From Wyeomyia smithii (lineage: Eukaryota; Arthropoda; Insecta; Diptera; Culicidae), in contig NC_073696.1 in assembly GCF_029784165.1 (NCBI RefSeq), positions 233,381,771 to 233,445,770 on the forward strand: DNA of 64,000 nt. Reading direction: 5' to 3'. The notes under the pieces were generated by a model, which saw nothing but the letters and a program-made list of their open reading frames with translations, had not been told where the DNA came from and searched no databases. The translations under genes and the position numbers were made by a program. Below are positions 12,221 to 24,100 of the stretch, in pieces. Position 1 is the stretch's first letter. The number at the start of each line of letters is the position of its first letter.

Positions 12221-14089
12221 AGTGACTTTTGGAAAACAACAACCGTTGTTATTCGTCGTTGCTACTTTAGATAAAAAATTTACATTATGAAGAACAAAAA
12301 ATAAAACGTAAGTACATTATAAACTGTTACAAAGGCCAACAGTAACTTCTTAAAACAAATTTTCTTTAGATACCGTATTTTTGTGCTGTATCACGGAACA
12401 AGAAGAATTTTTCATTCATGAGGGAAAGGCGATAAAACACCATAGAAGGGAGATTACATTTGACTGTCCAAAATAGGAATCATTGGGCAAAGTGGTTCAA
12501 ACTCCAAACACCATAATATTCCTTAAATTTTCAAAATGAACTTGTTGAAATAATCTAATCGAAAAACATCACACTTTAACGATAATTGTCAAGAGAGAAA
12601 TACTACCTGTCACTTTTTCAAAGCCAATTGATTTCCTGCAAGTGGTCCTACGGTAAAAAACTATACATGACTGGATAAAGGGCTTTGCAATGAGAGAACC
12701 AGTAAGAATTAATCATATTTTTTTTTTATTTATCAGTTATAGCAATTTGATTTTTTTCAAGTGTTCGGTATAAATTAAATTCAAAAAAATAATATAAATT
12801 TTAGGGAAGGTCTTTTTATTTGTTCTCAACAAGTGGCGAGGTAGTATGGTATGGTAGAAAACCAACCAAAAGTGAAACGTGTTATTTCACCAATATACCA
12901 AACTTTAAAAGAGGGAAATACCCTCAACCAAGAGTGCCATTGAAGAAGTTTTTCTCTGCCTGGAAATTTAACGAACCAGATCCCTTCATACTATTGACAC
13001 AAAAACAACAATCTGTGATGCAACAGCAGCAACACATTCCGTCTTTAAAATCGACCCCAAAAAAGGAGTAATCCCTAACAGGTGAAAAACAGCACAACTT
13101 CTTTTCACATGTTCGCAATCACACTCACAGTCGCGTACCTACCGTACCTTCATAGGCCTGATCTCACCTACGATCCTTCGCAGGAGGGTGTGGTTTTCCC
13201 CATGGCACATTTGCGTTTTTGTCCCCATTCGAAGCTAGAAGTTATTTCGCTTCTACGATACACGCTGCTTCGCCTGCTTGGCAGTAGCTGCTAGCAGCGT
13301 TTTAGTTTCCACCCTCGGCTGAAAGTAAATATCCTAGGCAAACACTCTGAAGGAAAATGATCCTGTGTATGTGAAAAGATGCCCTCCACCACAGAAGAAC
13401 CGTTTTCGAGATTGCAGAAGAAGCTTATGAAACACCATGGGTTAGGAGGGTGGATGGGTTGGTGATGAGTGGGTGTAGCGGGTGGACAAGAGCACACTCC
13501 TCGCTGGAGTAATAATTGTTGTCATGGTTACTTGTCAAGAGCTGTCTCGGACCTGTATACCGTCGAGGTAGCGTGGCAGTAAAATAAGCTCTAGGTAATT
13601 GATTTTTCTGCGTACAGCACAAGCACAAGCTATTACATCTCATATTTAAGGATTTTCTCAAATCAACTACTACTTAAGAGTTCCTACATCCATACATTGA
13701 GGTTCGGGGTGCGGAAAATCGTACGTTAGTAAAATAAATTATTTGTCACGCGTTTTTACTTTCATTCGGCGTCCATTTAGCTCCATGGAAATTTGGCCCG
13801 GGCCCAAAGATTCTTATGAAGCATATAACAAGCAATGTTGCGCTGACCATGACCGGTACTGAAACCGAACGGACAAGTGTCGACATCAGGCGGCAGGAGT
13901 TAAAGGTTTCTTATTGCGCTACAGGTTTTTTGTTTGATGTGACGTCTGCGCAACAACGCTTTCACTCCACATACTACAGTGAATGCGTATGCGTGTGTTG
14001 AGCGAAAAAAGAAAAATGTTGCGAGTGGGTCGCTGCTTTCGAAGTCGAAAGCACGTTCGCCGATTAGGGCTGACAGTTATTTTAGAGGT
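12221..14089. other. Non-coding DNA, possibly one unrecognised exon
   Basis: Mostly AT-rich. An 88-codon plus-strand frame at 12805-13071 follows a TTTTAG acceptor-like site, but has no upstream partner or known domain. Between 13080 and 14000 the base composition is more balanced and frames overlap on both strands without a clear winner. Confidence 0.35.
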
Positions 14090-14093
14090 TTAA

Positions 14094-14233
14094 CCCCCTA
14101 GTGCCCAATGCCGCCATTTGGCGGGTTTCAGTCGAAGTTTCGAAAAACTTCAATAAATATTAAAAAAGTGTTCATAATGGTTTATAGTGATTTTATCGAA
14201 GTCCGTTTAGAAATTAATTTGGGCACTAGAGGG
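14094..14233. mobile_element. piggyBac-like MITE with TTAA target duplication
   Basis: A 140 bp element bounded by TTAA on each side (14090-14093 and 14234-14237). Its ends are CCCCCTAGTGCCCAA and TTGGGCACTAGAGGG, inverted repeats of 15 bp with one mismatch. TTAA duplication is the hallmark of the piggyBac superfamily. There is no coding capacity. Confidence 0.75.
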
Positions 14234-14540
14234 TTAAGGTGTTATCTCGAAATTCCTATTATGTTGAGCCGACATTAAATTTAGAAAAATGTTAGTACTT
14301 TGAACCTTTTTAATCTCTTTGAGGGTTTTTTGAACCGGTTCGGGCTGAAAGATCCCAATGTTTTGTAACTTTTTCAAGTTCACCTTTAGGAATGCATTTT
14401 TTTCCACTAACCGAAACGTATCTTTCATCAATGTGCGATTTTCAAATGTGTTTAGCAGCTGCCCTGTGCCAAGAGTGGTATTTTTTCTGTATTTTTTTCT
14501 GAGTTTATTGAGGCTATCTTCATTCAAAATTTGTCACTAA

Positions 14541-15140
14541 AATTACCCAAAATTAAATGATCACACGTACTAGTACGAATAATCCATCTGCCAAATTACA
14601 AATAGCAGCAAATGTACAGTAAACTGAAGCATGAGCTGAAAAATGAGAACTAGGAATATGGATATTCTTTATCCATTTTTTCTAGATTAAGATTTCTGCT
14701 TTGCTAGTGTTTGGCTTAGTAATACCCTTACTCATGAGAAAATTGTTTGCAATTTGATTCGAACCAGCGCCAAAATGACCAACAGATGGTCGGATATTTT
14801 CTACTTTACTAACGCTTTCACTGACACAATATGGAGCGATCAGGCCGAGGATTTCGGATTAATTTTTGGCTAAGACATAGCACTTGAACATTAAAAATGT
14901 AATTCGCGACATAACAAGGGAAAAATACCGCCGCTGATTTTGCATTTGTTGCAGACTTAAAACTCGCCATACCACAAATTAAATTACACAAACAATAAAG
15001 ACGTTCAAAAAGGGTTCGGGATGCCATTAGGTTTTATCATCTTGCAGTTTCCGTATAATTGAGTTCCATCAATACTTTAGTAGCAAATTCTTTTCAGAAT
15101 ACACAAAAAATAAAAAAAATAAAAAATTCAACAAGTACCT
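14541..15140 (-). other. Downstream flank and probable 3' UTR of fumarase
   Basis: Follows the fumarase stop codon on the minus strand. It begins with a T-rich stretch (minus strand) about 10-35 bases after the stop. I see no clear AATAAA close to the stop, so the cleavage site is undetermined. No other gene is supported here. Confidence 0.35.
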
Positions 15141-18100
15141 TTACTTCGGTCCAAGCATGTTCTCCGGACGGACCCATTCATTGAACTGTTGCTCGTTCAG
15201 ATAGCCCAACTTAAGGGCCGCCTGCTTTAGCGTGGTTCCCTCCTTGTGTGCTGTTTTGGCAATCTTGGCTGCCTTATCGTAGCCGATGTGCGGATTCAGT
15301 GCGGTCACCAGCATCAGCGATTCGTTCATAATCTTGTCGATATTTGCTCGGTTAGCCTGAATTCCAACCACGCAGTTTTTCGTGAAGGTGCGGGCACTGT
15401 CCGCTGCGAAGAAATAACATAATCATAAACATACTCTAATTCATATAATAAAAGTTACTCACACAACAGACGAATCGAACGGAGCACATTTGACACTACC
15501 AATGGTTTGAACACGTTCAGCTCAAAGTGTCCGTTTGATCCGCCAACCGTCACGGCCACATTGTTTCCCATCACCTGCGCGCATACCATGGTCATCGCTT
15601 CGCACTGAGTCGGGTTCACCTTGCCAGGCATGATCGAACTGCCGGGTTCGTTTTCTGGGAGGCTCAGCTCACCCAAACCGCACCGAGGGCCGGATCCCAG
15701 AAAACGGATATCGTTTGCGATCTTCATACAACTAACAGCGATGGTATTCAAACAACCGGAAACTTCGACCATCGCATCTCGAGCGGCCAACGCTTCAAAC
15801 TTGTTCGGGGCAGTAACGAAGGGCAGTCCAGTAAGTTCGGAAATTTTGGCAGCACACTTTTCGGCAAATCCGATTCGGGTGTTCAAACCAGTTCCAACGG
15901 CTGTTCCACCCAAAGCGAGCATGTAAACCCGAGGCAAACATGCCTCGATACGCTGCAAGGCAAATGCTGTCTGCTGCACATAGCCGCTGAATTCCTGGCC
16001 GAGTGTCAGCGGGACTGCGTCCTGCGTGTGGGTACGACCAATTTTAATTATGTCTTTAAATTCGTCCGATTTGACCTTAAGAGCATCATGCAAAATCTGA
16101 ATGGCTGGCTTTAGATTGCCAGTCAGCTCGCGGGCCACCGAAATGTGAATTGCCGTTGGGAAGGTGTCGTTCGAAGATTGCGATTTGTTAACATGATCGT
16201 TCGGATGAACGGGCGTCTTTGAGCCCAAAGTTCCTCCCAGCAGCTCGATAGCACGATTGCTGATTACCTCGTTGACGTTCATGTTCGTTTGGGTACCGGA
16301 GCCTGTTTGCCAAATGACCAGCGGGAAGTGATCGTCGTACAATTTTCCGGAAATAACGTCATCCGCCGCCTGCGAGATGGCATCGGCCACTTTTGGATCA
16401 AGGCCGTACTCTTTGTTGACGAGTGCGGCGGCCTTCTTTAGAATACCCATCGCAGTGATAACTGGTTGCTAGGGGGAAAGATGAAGGATTAAGTTTTACT
16501 TTATTTTTTTTTACAAAAGTAAGATACATACCGGCATTCTCTCGGTAGGTCCACCGATGGGAAAGTTCATCGTTGAACGCACGGTCTGGGCACCATAGTA
16601 CTTATCGTTCGGAACCTTCAGCTCACCGAACGTATCCGATTCGGTTCGGAATCCAACGTCTTTACTTGCCTTCATCAGTGTGGAAGAAACAGAAATAAAA
16701 GAAAACCAATTAATTGCTTGCCGTGCTTGAGAAGACCGACAGTGGGACACGTCACGCGTTATGCAATTGAGTGAAGGAAGGCTCAACAGCAAGGTTTATA
16801 TATAAGAGAACATCAAAACCAAGTTTTTACCGCAAAAACGGAAATATTTTTTTTTAGATTAAAACATTACCATATTTGCTACGAGCGATAACAGAATCAA
16901 CCTCTCTGGAGCTAACTGACTTGACGAAACAAAATGGGTAATAAAAGAGGAAACAAAAAACCACTAAGTCGATTGCAGTAAATCTCGCTGTGAACAGCCA
17001 CTACCAGATGCAGCAACGAATCTCAGGTGACTAAAACTGGTCAGACTGAATTCAAGTTAAATCTCATTCGATCTGTCCCAGGCACATACATCGGACAATA
17101 AAAATAAATACCGCACCCTAGTTAGGTATGTTATTGAGAAAAAAAACTGTTTGAGATTTGTATTAATATATTTTTTTGGTAACATAAGCGTTTTTTTAAA
17201 TCAAAGAACGTTAATCTAGAATATGATCAGCAACTCTAGAATAACCAGACTCCGAGATTAAATGAATTGCATATGGCTGTGTTGTTTGATATTGTCTGTC
17301 CCCTACAGAGCGCAAATCTAAGTAACCGAAGAACGAATTCATTAGTGTAGTATTGTTGTGAATGATGTCAGTATATTATCACATCACTATTGAAAAACAA
17401 AAAACACGGGCTCATGAACACATGCACACACCCTGATAACTCATGTAGAGTAAAAATCAATAAATATAATGCATGTAATGATGTGACTGATCAATACCGG
17501 TTTGTTGTGTACATGCATTAAGTTAACCACACTTAGCCCAGCCCAATAGAACTTCAATATATGAATCGTAAAGCAGTATTGGGACGCACTGATGTGTGAT
17601 AGAGACCCGAATAAGTTTGTCCGTACAATAGTGGTTCGGTATAGTGCAAGGTTTGTTTTGACTGATCCTTTGGAGGCCCTTTACTGAACTGAACTGTTTT
17701 GTTATGGTCTTTGCAGACTGAGTTTAAACCTTTGGCAAGTCAACAATTTTCGTGACGCTTTCGATGTTTTTGGTTTTTGTAATTGGATCTCTGTATTGAA
17801 ATTGGACCTCTGTATATGTTGCCATAAGACGTAATTCTACGTCAAGAAAAAAAAAACTAGTAAAAAATATCTAGAAAAGCCTATTTTGAAAATGTATTTT
17901 TTTACGGATGTAGATCATGGAGAAATAAAAAACGAAAATAGTACGAGGGTGGTATCCAAGACACGACCGCATGTTTAACGTAGGACTACGATAGTTTTAT
18001 ATTTCATTTAGAGAATTCAGACTTTGTTCGATTGGACCACGTTTCAGTTTTAGCACGGTTCGACTTTGGCACACATAAGCCAAAAACGAGCGGTTATGTT

Positions 18101-21100
18101 TAATCATAATTTATAGTTTTCTTGATTTGCTTTTAACCAATTCAAGCTCCACAACCACAAAAAAAGGCATTTTGTCCATTATGTTGCCGAAATGGAATAC
18201 CGGAACCAGTAAGATGGTTTTGCAGATATGACCGGAACAAGTTCCAGTAATATAATAGACATGATCAAAGCAGTACTTAGTACCGTGCTATACCTTTAAT
18301 TACTCGGGAGGGTCATATCAAGTGTCTAGGTCGTAGGTCGCTGTCCCCGTTGCGTTCCGGATACTTCCAGATTATTGAGCCTAAATCCATCAAGCGACAC
18401 CTCTAACGACTTACAGTCCTAAATGTTCGGGGCAGTTTTAACTCCGCCTGCTACGGTTCTCTTGGTTCAGTTTAGCCTTTACGAATAGACTTGAATTATT
18501 AAGAACTGTAGCAGAGGGTCCAAAGCCCCTGTAAAGGAGGATGGTTGCAACAGCTCTTAACCATGGCTGTTGCGTAAAATCCAATGGTTGAAACCCCTAA
18601 GCTAAGGTGTTATGCGACTCGTGCCGATGGATAACGTGGTGGGGGGGGAGGGTTCAAGAAATACCCAGCCTCTAACGGAGCCTGTGGAGTACCAGGGCAC
18701 CCTTCACAGTAATTAGCCCTTACTGCATCACGCGGGTCACTGATGCAGCGGACTCTTCTTTACCCAGCGACTCGTGGGAATTTTATGAACGACAAAACTT
18801 CACAAAATTCGGCCACCGGCAGCCTTTCTTTGCCGGAACCCATGGACTTATTGGAGCGTAGTCCAATAAAAACAAACGCACCGGGCAGAACGGAGGAGAT
18901 GGAGCATGAGGATGATTTCAACCTCGACAGCGAATCGCTGGACGGAGGACCCTCTGCTTCATCCTTAATCCTACTTTCTCCACAAGGGAATGACGAAAGT
19001 CAAATGGACTTAGTTCCCGGTCCACAGACAAGGCCCGATGACGAAGGGAAACCCGAATCATCGGCACCCCTTGTGAAGCGACTTTCAAATGCGCAAAGGC
19101 GGCGACTGAGCAAAAATCTTCGCTCCGGTCTCTCGTACGAAGAAGCCAGGAAGCTGGCCCTCCTTCCAACAGAGCAGCCTGCTCAATCGAACCAAGTCGC
19201 CGTCAAGCGACAGCGGTCGGACGACTTGGTGTCCCCAAATACCAGTACTAAGTGTCCACAGCCTAAAAAACTGCGGAACGGCACTGGTTTGGGGTCATCG
19301 GGTTCGAAGCCGCTCTCGAAGGCCACATATAGGGACATGGTGGGAGCTATAAGCCTTGCGGTTACTTCTGCTACCCACCCCAGCTCCCTACTCACAACGG
19401 ACCAGCTTCAGGCTGTCCGGACCTCCATCCTCGATCACATTGCGGACCAGGAAAATCCAACCACCAAGCCCAAGTTTAACGGTTACCATCTAAAAAATGG
19501 CTTCCTGCAACTTGCCTGTGCCGACAACGACACAGTGCAGTGGTTGGAAAGGGAGGTACCTTCTCTCGTACCATGGGAGGGAGCACAACTTCGTGTATAC
19601 CACATGAAGGATCTGCCGAAGGCCAGACGGTATGTCGGTTACTCCGCGGACAGTGCGAACTTTCCGGACGAGAAGATTCTTCGTTCACTCCAGAATCAGA
19701 ACGATCATCTCTCTACCAAAATGTGGCGAGTCTGTAACCGCAAATTGGTAAAGACCTTGCCGAACTAGTTCTGGATATTGACGAAGAATCGGCCAAACTC
19801 GTTGAGAGTAGAAATAATGAACTGCACTACGGTTTCGGCAAAGCACGCATCCGAAAGGTAAGCGGAAGGCCGGACGTCACAGGCAGGAAAAACTCCGTCG
19901 CAACGTCAGGGAAGGTACGTGCGGGTAACTACCACATGAAGGATCTGCCGAAGGCCAGACGGTATGTCGGTTACTTCGCGGACAGTGCGAACTCTCCGAC
20001 GAGAAGATTCTTCGTTCACACCAGAATCAGAACGACCATCTCTCTACCAAAATGTGGCGAGTCTGTAACCGCAAATTGGTAAAGACCTTGGTCGAACCAG
20101 TTCTGGATATTGACGAAGAATCGGCCAAACTCGTTGAGAGTAGAAATAATGAACTGCACTACGGTTTCGGCAAAGCACGCATCCGAAAGGTAAGCGGAAG
20201 GCCGAACGTCACAGGCAGGAAAGACTCCGTCGCAACGTCAGGGAAGGTACGTGCGGGTAACCACCACATGAAGGATCTGCCGAAGGCCAGACGGTATGTC
20301 GGTTACTTCGCGGACAGTGCGAACTCTCCGGACGAGAAGATTCTTCGTTCACTCCAGAATCAGAACGACCATCTCTCTACCAAAATGTGGCGAGTCTGTA
20401 ACCGCAAATTGGTAAAGACCTTGGTCGAACTAGTTCTGGATATTGACGAAGAATCGGCCAAACTCGTTGAGAGTAGAAATAATGAACTGCACTACGGTTT
20501 CGGCAAAGCACGCATCCGAAAGGTAAGCGGAAGGCCGAACGTCACAGGCAGGAAAGACTCCGTCGCAACGTCAGGGAAGGTACGTGCGGGTAACTCCTCC
20601 GGGAGTACTCTGCCACCACCCAGGCAAAGCGATCCTGCGAATGGGCTAAAGGTTCGCGTGGTAAACTCCTCCGGAAGTGCCCCACAACCACCCAAACGCA
20701 ACCCTGCGGTTGGGAAGGTACGCGCAGGATGCTCCCCCGTGAGTTCCCTGTCACCACCCAAACAACGCAACCCCGCGGCTGCTCGGACGGTTCCGTCGAA
20801 GACTCGCAAGAGTGTGAAGCATCAACCACCGAACAGTCGCACCCCCCGGAGTCAAAAACCGCCACAGTGTGCGCGACGACCTTCTGTTGCCAATCGACTG
20901 CTGCAACCGAAGCCGAACAGTGAGGAAGAGCAACTTCCATCAACCAGCCAAACCGCTGTTGGCAGCCGTCAGCCAATACCAGGATCATCTTCCGATCCGG
21001 ACAAAGACGGCAACTTCACTGCAAAGTGAGCAGCCTTCGCTGCGTGCAAGCGAATCTCCATCACGGCAAAAGGCGCCTCGGGTGTTCTTTGCAGGAGATT

Positions 21101-24100
21101 CGCCAAAGAGCAGCTAGCGGCTGCATTCATCCAGGAGCCGTGGATCAACGAATCCAAAGTTCTCGGACTTAACGCTCCTAACGGTAGGTTAATCTACTGT
21201 GACACGCAGTCCAAACCAAGGACTGCAGTTCTGCTGAATAGAGAACTAAAATTTTTACCTATTACAGAATTTATCCAACGCGACGTCGTTGCCGTCACGG
21301 TTGAAGTACCGACAACCAGAGGAAAGCAGGAAATGGTTGTCGCGACGGCCTACTTTCCGGGCGACCAAGGTGATATACCGCCACCCGAAGTTGCTGCGCC
21401 CGTGCGGTACTGCAAGGCCATCAACAAGCCGTTTCTGATCGGCTGCGATGCCAACGCTCACCACACGATCTGGGGCAGCTCGGACACCAACACCAGGGGT
21501 GAGTACCTACTTGAATACCTTACTTCTAACGATGTCAATGTATGTAATGTAGGGAATAATCCCACTTTTATCAACGCTATCAGACAGGAGTTCCTTAATC
21601 TCACTCTGTGTAGCGCCTCTATTTCTGAAAGGATTAAAAATTGGCATGTCTCCGATGAAACTAGTTTGTCGGACCACAGACACATCGTTTTTAATATAGA
21701 GGCTATCCCTCTGAAAAGAGAGCTGTTCAGAAATCCTAAGAATACAGATTGGGAATCCTTTAAGGAACACCTGATCGATTCACAAACTATCAGTTACAGC
21801 AACATTCGAAATTCAGTTGGCCTGAATTCGGCAGCAAATGATCTACAAAACAGAATCATGGATGCTTTCGACGCTAACTGTCCGCTAACTGCCGTGACGT
21901 ACCCTGGTGGAATGATCAACTTAGTGACCTTCATCGGGAAACTAGGCGGTTGTTCAACAGGGCAAAAGTCACGTCTAACTGGGACGACTACAGGGCGTCC
22001 CTCACTAAGTACAACGCCGAGCTACGCAAGGCTAAACGGAAATCCAGAGTTAGTTTCTGTGAAAGAATCCAAACTCTGCCGGAAGCTACGCGGCTCCAAA
22101 AGGCGATGTCCAAAGACCATACTAACGGTTTAGGACAAGTGAGGAAAGAGGATGGATGCCTCACTGTCACTACCAAGGAAACGCTGGAGGTTCTTATGAA
22201 CACCCACTTTCCTGGATCGACAGAGACCGAAGAACTGAATAGTGATGGGTCGCGACAGGACAATTCGAGACATATGGCGTGTCGGGAATCCATCCTGCTG
22301 GCCCGTCGACTGTTCACGAAAGCTTCAATAGGCTGGGCTCTAAGCTCATTCGACCCTATGAAGTCTCCAGGTCCAGACGGCATACTACCCATCTTTCTAC
22401 AAAAATCGGCCGCAGTTATCATGTCCGAACTTATCAACCTCTTCAGAGCCAGCTTTATCCTGGGCCATATTCCGGATAACTGGCTGAAGGTGAAGGTAGT
22501 GTTTATCCCCAAAGTTGGAAGAAAGGACAAAACCCTACCTAAAACTTTCAGGCCCATAAGTCTGACTTCATCACTTCTCAAGTTGATGGAGAAAATAAGG
22601 GATAGATATATCCGTGATGAGTTTCTTAAAGACTCCCCGCTGAACAGGAACCAACATGCCTATCAATGCGGCAAGTCAACAGAAACTGCTCTTCACAGCT
22701 TAGTGACGTTGATTGAAAAGTCCCTGAGTTATCAGGAGACGGCGCTATGTGCCTTTCTTGATATTGAAGGGGCCTTCGATAACACGCGCTTTGCATCAAT
22801 TGATAGAGCTCTTTCTCATAAGGGAATCGACCACACTTCAAGGAGCTGGATACACGCAATGCTCTCTAGCAGAGTGATCACAGCAACCTTGGGAGATTCG
22901 TCTGTAACAATGTCAGTGATCAAGGGATGCCCGCAAGGAGGAGTTCTCTCGCCCTTGTTATGGTCACTAGTTGTCGACGCACTTCTCAACAAGCTTTCAC
23001 AACTTGGTTACGAGGTCATTGGATACGCCGATGACATCGTCCTCATCGTCAGAGTCAAATATCTCGGAATTATTCTGGACAAGAAACTGAACTGATCTGC
23101 ACAACTGGATCATGCCGCTAAGAAAGCGATCTCAGCGATCTGGGCCTGCAGAACTCTGTTCGGTAAGACCTGGGGACTGAAACCAGACTTGGCAATCTGG
23201 TCTTACAAGACCATTGCCCGACCAAGAATCACCTATGCTGCCCTAGTGTGGTGGCCTAAGGTGAACGAAGTGACTGCGCAAGCCAAACTCAAAAAAGTTC
23301 AAAGACTTGCATGTCTTCGGTTACCAGCGCTATGCGAACAACTCCACCTGCAGCCATGGAAGCTATGCTTTGCCTACTACCTCTACATCTTCATGTGAAA
23401 AAGGAAGCAGAGCTTGGCGCTCTAAGGTTGCAAAGGAGGAAAACTATACTTGAAGGGGACCAAATCGGCCACCTTCGCATACTTAGGGAGTTCAAACTAA
23501 CTCCGCTATTAACCACAGTCTCCGACTGGATGGACGTTAGGACCAACATGGATATTTCATATAGAGTGATTGAAACAAACCGCTCTATGTGGAACAATGG
23601 AGGGCCTAATCTTCCACCTGGCATCGTCAGTTTTTATACGGACGGCTCGAAAATGGGATCCCTAACGGGATCTGGTATATACGGACCCGGTATCAGGGAA
23701 ACGTTTTCCCTGGGAAAATGGCCCACCGTTTTTCAAGCAGAGGTATATGCCATATATATCTGCGCAAAAATATGTCTGCAACGCAACTACAGACAGGCGA
23801 AAATCGGTATATTCTCGGACAGTCAAGCAGCACTACTAGCACTTAAGTCCGTCAAATGCGCTTCCAAACTTGTTTGGGAATGCATTGAAACTCTACGGGA
23901 ACTTTCCCGACAGAATTCAGTTTTTCTGTTTCGGGTGCCCGGACACTGCGGAGTCGAGGGTAATGAACACGCTGACTACCTAGCAAGACAGTGATCAGCT
24001 CAGCGGTTTATTGGCCCCGAGCCGTTTCTGGGTACGTCAATTTCCGCTATCAAAAGCGAACTACTAACTTGGGAAGGGCTAGAAATAGTATCCCAATAGC

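Noticed and set aside
14234..14527. Small minus-strand gene coding for a basic, possibly coiled-coil protein
   Set aside because: The frame opens after a stop with no ATG until about residue 34, and no acceptor gives an open join. I recognise no domain.
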